The notes below the pieces were generated by a model. That model was not told the origin of the DNA. It did no database searches and saw only the letters and a program-made list of their open reading frames with translations. Below are positions 44,301 through 54,226 of a stretch of DNA of 64,000 bases, piece after piece. Source of the stretch: Asterias rubens (lineage: Eukaryota > Echinodermata > Asteroidea > Forcipulatida > Asteriidae). Where the stretch lies: positions 20,959,047 to 21,023,046 of the forward strand of contig NC_047066.1 in the NCBI RefSeq assembly GCF_902459465.1, in the 5' to 3' direction. Both the position numbers and the translations under genes were made by a program. Numbering within the stretch: the first letter of the stretch is position 1; each line of letters opens with the position of its first letter.

Positions 44301-46715
44301 TACTATCTGTGTGTTGCATATTGAAACATCTGAATCACTGAACTTGAAACCTTCATGTCTTAAATTTTCAGAAAGTGTGCATTTTTTTTAAGCTCATCGT
44401 ATGTTCGTGACATTGGCATTTTTACATCAATATAAAAATGGTTTTACATTGATTTTACTTTGCTTTTATCAACATGAAAATGGTTTCACATGCCAATTGC
44501 TTTTACAAACGTTATTGATATTTTTTAAATTCATTGTCTCTGTGTATTGCATACATTATGGATATCATTATTTGTGATATTCTTAACCATATTCACATGT
44601 AGAATGTCCTCATTTTATTTATTGAATCAAACTTAATAACTAATGCATCTTTAAATTCCCAGATCGAGATGCATTGAAATGAATTGCACATGGGGTGGTG
44701 AAATTTTACAGTTTCATCATTTCTGTCAGTATTTATACATTACATTTCTTTTATATTGCCTTAACTGCGTCCTTTATTAAAGAAGTATTAGGCCTATTTA
44801 ATTTTATTAGCGATTGTTCAGTATTAGAAAGCTGAAGAACATTTCCATTATTTTAAATAAGTTTAAATTTATGAAAAATATAGGCCTAGATGTATGGAAT
44901 ACAATTTCTGTAATTTTTTATGTTTTTTATATCAGATAAGTGTAGTTCTATAAATATTTTACAATGTGTCACTGTAACAAAATGCTTAAATATTGTAGTA
45001 AATGTCAATTTCTGAAACTCTTTTTTTATGAAACTGAGCCTCCTTTAATCAGTACACATGACATGTTTGTTCACAGGAGCCCAGCAAATGCGAGAGGGTA
45101 GTATGATGGACTTTGAGCCAGGGAGTGGTCCACCACCCATACCCAACATGGACGACTTTGACGGTGCTGTCTTCAGAGAGCCACCACCACCATATTCGTA
45201 AGAGTTAAAAAACTACTTCAGTAGTTACTGTAACTTTTCTACTGTGACTAAAAAGTTGCATCCCCTTAAGGTCATCCCTGGTTGCCACTTCTTAGGCTAC
45301 ATGTATATCATAGGTGTGGTCCCTGGCTACATGGCAGTTTTTACAGTTGTATGGCTTCTGAAAACTGGCAACAAGATATTGACAAAATAGGGAGACCGCT
45401 AACGTAGGGCTAGATACACTGTAGGTCAGTTGGTAGAGGTGCTTTTTATTTACATGCCAACAAAAATAATCGATAGAGTGGAAATGGATTCTAGATAGAA
45501 CAAAATGCACAAGGCTACTCAGCGATTCAACACTGTAGGTTGTTCATCAAATCTCGGAACTGCATTTCGATTATTCCTTTTTTTTTCTTCTGCTTTTCTT
45601 GTCTTTAGATTTTTAAAAGATGAGCGTCACATTCCAGTAGAACAACCTCCGCCTTACATTTCCACGGTGGGTCTCCAAATGGACATCAACAGAAATCGTG
45701 ACAGGAGGAGCAGTTTCCTTCAAAACAGCGACGCCATGGTTCTACTGGAGGGCTCCGTCGGCTCCGAACCAAACACACCCACACTCGTTACAGGTACAGA
45801 GTTTCTCAATAATAATGGCTTCTTATATTGCGCTCAGGTCCGTCACGCAGTGCACTCATGGCGCTCCAACATTATTACCCCTGGTCACTGGGCCTTCAAT
45901 CATTCCTTAAACCATCTCAGCTCCCTGGGGAGAATACAGCCTTGTTCAACAAATGCGCTACTCGGCTAAATCAATCACAAGAACCATCATAAGAACCATC
46001 TCTCGAACCCACACTCTGCTGAACAGAATCACAAGAGCTTGAATTCAGTGCTCTTATCCGCTCGGCCACGACACCCCATTCTTAGAGAATAAACAGGAGT
46101 CAGGTTGGCGCAACTAAAGTAAAGTCTTTCCTGAGCCAAGATTGCTGATCAGGCTGATGTTAATAACCTTGGCATAGTGTCTGGGAATACTAGTATTCCT
46201 GCTTGACTGAATGCCAGTCCATGGCAGGTTACTTTCCAGCTCTCGCTGGTACCCATTTTTACTCCTGGTTGGAGAGATGCAGTTATGATAAAGTGCCTTT
46301 AAGGATTGACCAGGCCAGGATTCGAACCCACATTCTGTAAATTACATAACTTGATTACACTGCCCTAGACCACTTCATGGGTTGGAGTAGTTGTGTCATT
46401 CCCCGTTTTCCACCTCTGGGACCCCAATTCTAATCCCACCATGGAGACTATGTGGATTGGGTTTTCAGCCCCTACCTGAGTGTGGGTTTCCCTGGATTAA
46501 TTCTCTGTGGTTTCCCTATGATTAAAGCACTCTCTATTTCTCTTCTTGTAGGTGTTCCAGTAATTCTACCTAGCCCCCCTGCCTACACCAGCAGTACTGA
46601 AAACAGCAATGTGTCGTCCCCACAGACAGAGCAAAGCACTCCAGGGGGAGAAAGTTCAGCTGTCACAACGCCCTCTCATCAAATGATACTACCATCCATC
46701 AACACTACCGTGTGA
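41350..46715 (+). CDS. DGCR2: DGCR2/IDD-like C-type lectin and VWC receptor
   Basis: Eight coding exons: 41350-41395, 41944-42039, 42152-42574, 42966-43196, 43809-43928, 45077-45197, 45609-45793, 46552-46715, giving 461 codons and TGA. All phases fit. A signal peptide (MDSLVHRFLVCFFLQVVLLL) is followed by a short linker, then a C-type lectin domain (51-188, CKEGWHMYQPTFSCF to STFLCKQ) without an EPN/QPD calcium motif. A 10-cysteine VWC domain (about 194-255), one membrane helix (274-294) and a proline-rich tail with PPxY motifs at 342-345, 359-362 and 416-419 complete it. This order is DGCR2/IDD. The vertebrate protein (about 550 aa) also has an LDL-receptor class A module before the lectin domain, and none is seen here. 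It is probably a plasma-membrane adhesion receptor; the PPxY sites suggest WW-domain partners. Confidence 0.9.
42655..42930. mobile_element. Two repeat fragments in the lectin-VWC intron
   Basis: 42655-42800 is a GGGCACCAAGGCA-type element (CAGGCCTTGCAATTCAC..GGGCACTACGGCAATTGC). 42826-42929 is a 3' fragment of MITE family A ending AGTGTCCAGTGCCTTTAA. Confidence 0.6.
43430..43610. mobile_element. MITE-like element
   Basis: CACGCATGCGTACACACTGT, CAAAACAGCGCGATGTTCCC and TTAGTGCGCACGTGCTATGT match the inverse of 7868-8000. In the intron before the transmembrane exon. Confidence 0.5.
43962..44095 (-). mobile_element. tRNA-derived SINE fragment, third family
   Basis: On minus, GGGTTTGAATCCCACTAGAG follows an A-box-like region, then CGAGGATTTTGTTCACAGAAC and CGAGTATACAGTGC. 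The same family is at 55110-55220 (-), 58235-58410 (+) and 59560-59765 (+). Confidence 0.65.
44100..45070. other. Intron sequence, nothing recognised
   Basis: A/T-rich intron of the DGCR2-like gene. No exon, RNA gene or repeat seen. Confidence 0.5.
45810..46076 (-). mobile_element. SINE copy
   Basis: On minus, GTGTCGTGGCCGAGCGGATA (A box) and GTGGGTTCGAGAGATGG (B box) are followed by a shortened body and a tail ending AATATAAGAAGCCATTATTA. Same family as 29843. Last intron of the DGCR2-like gene. Confidence 0.65.
46150..46345 (-). mobile_element. Dispersed repeat fragment
   Basis: GCTCTCGCTGGTACCCATTT, GAGTAAAAATGGG-type text and a B-box-like GGTTCGAATCC relate it to 21409-21620 inverted. 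Last intron of the DGCR2-like gene. Confidence 0.4.
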
Positions 46716-47510
46716 AACAGACTTCTTGTATTAACGTTAGCGCAAATGTTAATATGAAAAGCTGAGTCGCGAAGGTTTTTTCTTTGCAAAAATGTTTACT
46801 TTTTTGCGTCCTTCACACTAACTTATGACATTCTTGTTGCTTTTGTGGTCAAGTCATAAACCAGATGGCAGGATGCATACAAAGTCAATAGGATAGAAAT
46901 ATCAATAATTTAAAATTTTTATTTGTTAGATATTGAAGTAGATTGACTTTATTTTTGGTATTGATGTAAAGTTTCTGTCAGTAGAGCTGTCAGTAGCTAT
47001 AATAAGGACACTGACGCTTATAATTCTTGCATTATTTTGCTGGTCTGAGACCACTGAGGACTGGTTTTCTACTCTATGTATGATCTGGGACCACTGTGCT
47101 CTATTAACTTTTATTACAAATACAGGTACACCAAGATGTGCACCACACTTTATAGCACAGGGATATTGGCTTCCCATTACCCTAAAGCTGCTTTAAACAA
47201 AAAAGGCCAGAATAATACATCCTTTTTATTTTAACCAACTCACACCTGTTATTTCCATGTTATTACAGTTCCAAACAGTGGACAATACTTTATAATTCGA
47301 TCAACACGTTTTGTGATTAAAATACTTGATTATAATACCTGAATGTGGTATACCTGATGAAGGTGGTATACCTGATGAAGGTGATATATCTGATTTATAC
47401 CAGATTATTGTGGTATAATAGTGGTATACCTGATTACAATACCTTAATATAATACCTGATTGTGGTGGTATGCCTCATTATGGATGTTAGTGCTATACCT
47501 AATTATTATT

Positions 47511-47686
47511 GGGAGGTTTCGCACGCGAATGGATACGCATACGCAAACATTTAGCTATCCGTAACCTACCTACATGTAGCAAGCAGGTTATCAGTGTCGT
47601 CTGCACGTATAGCGGATAGCGAGTAGCGTATGACGTCATACGTATCCGTCGCACTAACCGTATCCGTTCGCATGCTAAACCTCCCT
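47511..47686. mobile_element. Palindromic MITE
   Basis: The ends GGGAGGTTTCGCACGCGAAT and ATTCGCATGC-type ..TAAACCTCCCT (diverged inverted copy) flank GGATACG/CGTATCC words. It interrupts a GGTATACCTGATTAT repeat and is flanked by TATTATT/AATA text. Confidence 0.75.
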
Positions 47687-47861
47687 AATACCTCGAGGTG
47701 GTACATGCATACCTGATTATGGATGTATAATAGTGGTCTACCTAATTATAATACCTGATTATGGATGTCGAGGTATACCTTATTATGGATGTATAATGGT
47801 AGTATCCCTGATTATATGACATGAAGGTGGTATACACTGATTAAAGGTTGTACATTATGGG

Positions 47862-48101
47862 GCCAATTTCATAGAGCTGCTTAAGCAAAAACTTGCTTAA
47901 GCACGAAAATAGCACGCTTATTTTACACATGTTACTGGCCAAAATTTCATGCCACATACATTGCTTATGACTAGTATTTAGCTGTTATTTACTTAGCATA
48001 ACAATTGAGTGGAGTCTTGGCCGGTAATCTGATTTTACTAAGCAATGAATTTTTTGCTTAAGCAAAATTTTGTGCTTAAGCAGCTCTATGAAATTGGGCC
48101 C
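47862..48101. mobile_element. MITE, GGGCCCAATTTCAT family
   Basis: GGGCCAATTTCATAGAGCTG and CAGCTCTATGAAATTGGGCC are inverted ends. Inner TTGCTTAAGCA palindromes lie next to both. Same family as 17516 and 59931. Confidence 0.85.
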
Positions 48102-48481
48102 TGGTGGTCTTTAGACAACTTTGACATGAATGGCATAATATATGATTGTCAATCAAACAGTCATTCACATCGGATGTAAATAACTTAAATAGCAATCTCT
48201 AACAATTTTATAATGCACTATTATCTCACAATGAATTTCTTACTCGGAATTTGTAAAAATTTAAACTGCTGTAATTCCTTTCTCCCCTCAACTTTTGTTT
48301 TGTTTTATTATTTGTGTTATGTTATTTTTTGTTAAAAAGGAATAGCATCATATTTGTCTTTCCACTTGTAAAGCTTGTAAGTTTTGAAGCGTGTACAGTA
48401 TTTAGTATTTTTTGTTGCATTTAATTTATGTTGAGGGAAGAACTATCAATAGTTTTTGGAATAATCGATATAGATTAAAGC

Positions 48482-48487
48482 AATAAA
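48482..48487 (+). terminator. Candidate polyadenylation signal
   Basis: AATAAA in an A/T-rich setting about 1.77 kb after the DGCR2-like stop codon. It is the best-placed of several candidates. Confidence 0.35.
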
Positions 48488-48509
48488 TCAATACAAGGCT
48501 TGAATTTTA

Positions 48510-50600
48510 CCAATCTATTAAGCCCCCCTTACCTTAGCAACTGCCTATAGCAACAGAAATTAAGCACCAGTGTAACCTAACCAAGGCTGGAAGAGAAAGT
48601 AGTCTGGTTCCTTTTCAGTGCAATGAATACAATATGTTACTGTTGTGGATATACAGGGAACATGACCAAGATGGTACACATGTAGCACAATAGAATGCTT
48701 TCAGTTTCCGGGGTACAGGTATCTTGCTAGACAGTATGAGCACAATCAAAATGGTACATGAGTTGTAATTTGATTACATGTTCGAGTTCTGTGTAATGTA
48801 CTACAACACATTTGTGTGCACATTGCCTCAATGCAAGTGGATGAAATGTGCCCTATAACATTGTAGTGCGTGCGAGACAGACAGTGATCGAGTTTAGGCG
48901 GTGTGTTATTGGATGCTCTAGAACACATACATGTAGGTTGCTTTTCATGTATCATCTTCCACCAGACGATATTGATGTAGCGCCATTTTGTACAGTGTTG
49001 TTCTTGCCTGATCCCTGCTGAAAGGGGGCGTGTGCTCTTGTTCCGAGTGTATTGTTCTCGGGTTGTGTTCTCATTGTCGGGCGTGTGAACACTGCGCTCG
49101 GGCCAAGAACACACCGCCGAAACTCGGCCAGTATACATGTATTGTCCATCAGCCGAAAATAGTTACAGTTTTACTCGGTAAAGTCATACGCATACAATAT
49201 GATAAAACTAAAAACAACCGGCAGTTGCTTAGTTAGGGGTTTGTAGCTGGGTAGGGTGAATGTGGGTTTTGTACTCGTGTTGTAAAGATTAAAGAAAGTG
49301 TAAATTCATAACGTATTATGCTATTAACACTGGGTCAAAGGTTGGGAGGCATAAAGTGAACATAAAGTGGAAATAAATTCTTTTTTAACTAATCGATCAA
49401 TTTGAAAGTTTAAAGCAAGTAGACAGGAACAGGCATATCTCTAAAGCTTTTGCAGCTGCTCCTATAATAGTAAATGTATAAATCATTGAGGAAAAGGGAG
49501 AATTTCATAAATCAGTTATTTAGTTGCCAGTCAATAAATCCTAGACTTCATTTTAAATATGAGTTCACGGTTAAGACTGCAGTTATATTCTCATCAACAA
49601 ACCAAAACACAGCAATATAAAAACGTCTGTCTATAAAAAAAACATAATCACATTCGAGCCAGTTCTAAGAAAATCCTTGTATGTACTTTCTTTATTAATG
49701 TTGTGACCATCTACTGTACATATCTATGTACTTGTACATGTGTTGGACATTTACAATGTACATCCCCATAGATGCCATTGTTATCGACAACTTGGGTTTT
49801 GCCTTTGAGCTGTTTCTAAGCTTTTTAAACCTCTATGCAGCTAAATGGTTCACCAACTAATCATCAAAAGACATTCATTGCCATGTCATTTATGAATAAT
49901 ACAGCAGTAGTGGTGGATTACATAATAAAAGCATAACTATAGAACTTGTTCAAATTGAGGGGTCGTTCACAATTATTATTTTCATGACTGTAATTCGTAT
50001 GCTTGGGAGGAGGGTTGTGAAAACTAAAAGAAAATAGATACAAAAAAATATGTTTTACTTTCAAATGCGGGCAAGAGCTGCCCTATACGGATAGTGTTAT
50101 TTGAGATTATTAAGCTCACAGGGTTAAAATGATTGAATTAATTATAGTTCCATCAAAAGGACCTTAAAAATGTATATTTGTTAAATAAAATCAACTAACT
50201 ATTTTTTTCTTGAACCTTAGCACTGTAAAGTTTTGTTTCTCTTCAGAAATAGTTAATTGGATTAAATAGCAATGTTAGCTGTGGGCTAAAAGGTCACTTG
50301 GACAGTTTTTCCATTGTTTTGGGTTTGAGGGATTATAGTTGAACAATATTTATTTGTTATAGATTTATTTTATTTCTATCTTAAAAAATGCAGACATTTT
50401 GCTTTCATTGTTAAAAAATAAATACATTATTGAAACTATGTAGACAAAAATAGTCCTTGGTTGGTTTGGCACTATAAGGGTTGTAAGATGTTAGCTTTTG
50501 TGAATACAGACTGTACTTGCATCGACTAATTAAAGTTTGATTGGTAGAATTGTAGAACAAGTGGTCATTGGCCTTTGATTCCTGATAGTCATTATCATAA
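48510..50600. other. Intergenic, no gene seen
   Basis: No exon, RNA gene or clear repeat between the two convergent genes. The 130-codon minus ORF at 48746-49138 has no recognisable features. Confidence 0.45.
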
Positions 50601-50609
50601 ATTCAAGTT

Positions 50610-50925
50610 CTGGTGCGTTTTCACTGGAGTGTGGGTTCGAATCCCGGTCGTGACACTTGTGTCCTTGAGCAAGATACTTTACTATAATTGCTTCTCTTCA
50701 CCCAGGGGAATAAATGGGTACCTGCGAGGGTAGAGGTTGATATTGTGAATGAAAAAGCCTTTGGAGCGATATAAACTGTTGCCCAGGTTGTATACTCCCA
50801 AGGGAGCTGAGAAACATTAAAAAGGGATGTTGCTGGCCCTATGACCAGGGCACTAATGTAAAGCACTTAGAGAATTAAGTGTTAGTTATTAGGCGCTATA
50901 TAAATCGAAAGTTATTATTATAATA
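50610..50925 (+). mobile_element. SINE copy
   Basis: B box GGGTTCGAATCCCGGTCGTG, body GTGTCCTTGAGCAAGATACT, then GGGTACCTGCGAGGGTAGAG, CACTTAGAGAATTAAGTG and a GCGCTATATAAATCGAAAG tail with ATT repeats. The 5' half of the head is eroded. Confidence 0.75.
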
Positions 50926-51024
50926 AAGACCCTTTTGCTATGAATTAGCAGATCAGAAATACTATCCTCAACTGATTAAGATATCACAAGCTCAAATTGT
51001 TTTCCCTTTCACTTACACCATCAT

Positions 51025-51460
51025 AAAGTCACAAGACACTTAACCGAATGGGACATAAAGCCGATGGTCCCATGTGTTGTGTAATGCATGATAAAGAACC
51101 CAGTGCACTTATTGTACGTATAAAGGAGAAGGGGCTCGCCTCGGTGTTCCTGCTTGGATTAATCTCGCGTTAGGACGAGTAACTCATGGATGGGTTCAAT
51201 GTGTCCTAACGTCTTTGGATACGGAACTTAAATCGTCCCAAGTCCTAAGATTAATTCTAAGTTAGGAAGAGTTTGGTGTAATCGACGGCTGGTCTGTTAG
51301 GCTGCATATTGCGCCACAGCACCTTATAAACCATTACTTGGTGCTATAAACATGATAAAGGAATAGGTCTCATACTTCGATATGCAGCTCCACATACCGT
51401 GCAGGAAATAATACTAAGGGCTTTAATATAAGAATCAAGTATTATTATAAACACGAGCAC
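51025..51460 (+). mobile_element. SINE body with nested MITE
   Basis: GGGACATAAAGCCGATGGTC, GAACCCAGTGCACTTATTG and GCGCCACAGCACCTTATAAA match the 29843 SINE. At about 51156-51291 the CGGTGTTCCTG site is interrupted by a palindromic element (CGCGTTAGGACGAGTAACTC..GTTTGGTGTAATCGACGGCT) related to the insert at 38761. Confidence 0.7.
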
Positions 51461-51469
51461 TTATGGTAT

Positions 51470-52070
51470 ATGACTTCACCATCGTCAACATGTAGAAAAG
51501 ATCTTAAAAATAACAATCATTGAAATTATTGTATTGTACAAAAGAGAACTCACAACGAATCCAAGCAATTATGAAAATTGTCAATTAACTTTTATTAAGT
51601 TTTAAGGTTCTGTGTACTACTATTAATTACCCCACTAAAAGTAATTACCAGCATTTTAAATGTTCTTTTTACGATCTAAAAATGTTAACTATTCCAATAT
51701 TTTGTTTAAACAGAAATCATGACTCCAATGACCGATTGAGCTTACACTTTCACAGGCATGCATCTGAGCCTGCTGCCTAAAAAGGCGCTCTATACAATAA
51801 CTGACTCACAAAATGCCAAAGAAATTTAATGGATTGACGTTTTGACCATAGCGGAGTCAAGTAGTATTTGATAATTTGCATGGTGGTTATCTGATATTGT
51901 AAAGGTTTGCGGTAACACCATGTAATGATAATCTCTTATTGACCCATTTCACCTGACGTCATCATCAGAAACATCTTGAATGTGCCATACTGGTGGGCAA
52001 TTTCACTGTGCGTTTTCATATATAACTCTATGCATAGAGTATGCTGTGCATTATGCAGTGAAGTGCGCGT
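51470..52070. other. No gene seen
   Basis: A/T-rich sequence with no exon or RNA gene recognised. Confidence 0.4.
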
Positions 52071-52075
52071 TTTAG

Positions 52076-52247
52076 GCGACGCAGCGTTAATACACGTAAA
52101 CCTAACTGCCCACCAACATGGTGAGCGTAGCATCAGTCGCCGCGCGAGACACGCGTGCAAGGCGACGCAGCGTTAATACACGTAAACCTAACTGCCCACC
52201 AACATGGTGAGCGTAGCATCAGTCGCCGCGCGAGACACGCGCGCAAG
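52076..52247. repeat. 86-bp perfect or near-perfect tandem duplication
   Basis: GCGACGCAGCGTTAATACAC.. through ..GCCGCGCGAGACACGCG occurs twice, starting at 52076 and 52162. The near identity implies a recent duplication. CpG content is high for the region. Confidence 0.85.
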
Positions 52248-52259
52248 GGGGGTCAATAG

Positions 52260-53400
52260 CAGAGTCTCACTCGTAGGCTAAATGCCTTTACCCATTTTTT
52301 GCATTTATACCATTGTATGTCCGTTTGGTATGTAAACAGTTTGCAACAGCTAATCCTATTGGCTAACAAAATGGCACAACCTGAATAAGATCAAATAGGC
52401 ATACCATTTCGGGAGGTACCACAGTTTTTATTATTTTATGTAAAACTGTTCCAAACAGTTCAAATCAGAATTGTTTGCTAGTGATAACACAATTTAATTC
52501 TCAATTAATACTTAAATTAAATATAAAAAAATATGATAAACAAATTGTAAAAATAAATTATCACTCTTTAAAAGTTTGTGGTTAAGGTAAAGCAGAATCA
52601 CTGAAAACCCTCAGAAAAATGCTTGAAAACAAATCAACATATAAATGAAAGCATGGCTATAATTGCATGTGCCGAAACATAATAAAAGTGCAGTTAGGTA
52701 AATAATTCTAAAACCAAGTGAGCTTTTCCTTTCGTTAATTAAAAGCATTTGTTCAGACATTTGTATAAGACCTTTCTTTTCTTGCAAAAACTTTTAACCA
52801 CTGACCAAAGCTCAAGCAAGTTTCCATGCATGGATGCGATAACATGCCCCTGGGTTGGCAAAGAATGAAGTTGTGACGCCGCAAGAAAGGTCCTTACAAT
52901 TTCTACGACTTCTTTTGTTGTTACTTGCACGTACATTTCATAGTAACACAATGTACAAATTTTGCATCACAAAAAAGGGGCTAGATTGAGTCTTTCTGTC
53001 TCTTCAAAAAGTGCAATATAATATTTTGGCTAATTATGGCTAAATGTAATTTTTGTTTCTTTGTTTCATATACTTATACACGCTATTTAATCTTAACACA
53101 GCCTCTTGAGGAACAACACTTGGTGATTATTTCCTAACATCCCCATCCAGAAAACTAGCCCTGTGTTAAACATATAGAGTCATACTTTGCTTATAGTAAT
53201 GACCCCCAAAAAGAATTTGCGAAATTTTGATTTTAGGTCTAAAGGGTTGCAATGGTAGTACGCATCCTGTGAAATTATTTCCTCTGAAACGCCCTAATTG
53301 ATTAGTAATCAAAAACAGGATGTTGAGGTGTTCCATTGAATGCTGCCCTCAATACGGCCAGAGATGCAGTTGATACTCGCACGAGCACAGGGCTTTTTTT
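52260..53400. other. Intergenic, no gene seen
   Basis: A/T-rich sequence between the DGCR2-like gene and MIOX. No exon, RNA gene or clear repeat. Confidence 0.45.
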
Positions 53401-53408
53401 CATCTCCC

Positions 53409-53795
53409 TTAAAGGCAGTAGACACTATTGGTAATTACTCAAAATAATTATCATCATAAAACCTTACTTGGTGACGAGTAATGGAGAGAGGTTGATGGTA
53501 TAAAACATTGTGAGAAACAGCTCCCTCTGAAGTGACATAGTTTTCGAGAAAGAAGTAACTTTCCACGAATTTGATTTCGAGACCTCAAGTTTAGAACTTG
53601 AGGTCTCGAAATCAAGCATCTGAACGCACACAACTTCGTGTGACAAGGGTGTTTTTTTCTTTCATTATTATCTCGCAACTTTGACGACCAATTGAGCTCA
53701 AATTTTCACAGGTTTGTTATTTTATGCATATGTTGAGATACACCAAGTGTGAAGACTAGTCTTTGACAATTACCAATAGTGTTCAGTGTCTTTAA
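53409..53795. mobile_element. MITE family A, full-length copy
   Basis: TTAAAGGCAGTAGACACTAT.. to ..AGTGTTCAGTGTCTTTAA. The central palindrome GATTTCGAGACCTCAAGTTT / its complement is perfect here. It lies downstream of the MIOX stop codon. Confidence 0.85.
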
Positions 53796-53799
53796 TGTG

Positions 53800-54226
53800 G
53801 ATGGATTTTACATGATCTTGATGGAAACACTACGACCCTCAACAAATAGACACTGTAATCTCAACTGAAACTTTCATAGTTGACTTTCGTTTTACTTTTC
53901 TTGGTAATTTTGCTTATAGATCAAAAATAAACTGATAACAACCTTCAAAAGTTTATCTGGAACTACATGCCACATTTTCAGAGCTGGAGTTTTTAATAAT
54001 TAAATAAGTTTCTCAGAAACTATATCTCAAAATATCACTCAAAAATAATTTATAATTTCAGATTGAAAAAATCCCACCTCAACCATATGTTAATCAATAT
54101 ACAATCGTTATCAAAAAGTTAGTTTTGTTCAAAATTTACACATGATATAGAAAAGCATTGATTGTGCTTAGAACAGGGTCGGGATTTCCGTACACCGGTG
54201 GGATTAACCAGGTTCACATTAAACAT
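53800..54226 (-). other. Likely 3' UTR and flank of MIOX
   Basis: No coding exon. The transcript end could not be fixed, because no single polyadenylation signal stands out. Confidence 0.3.

Larger units (their letters stand above)
46716..48500 (+). other. Likely 3' UTR and flank of the DGCR2-like gene
   Basis: No further coding exon. The stretch contains a degenerate GGTATACCTGATTAT repeat (47335-47510 and 47690-47850), two MITEs and a polyadenylation-type AATAAA at 48482-48487. How far the transcript extends cannot be read from sequence. Confidence 0.4.

Noticed and set aside
48746-49138. 130-codon minus ORF as a gene
   Set aside because: No recognisable domain, no splice support and ordinary composition; best taken as chance.
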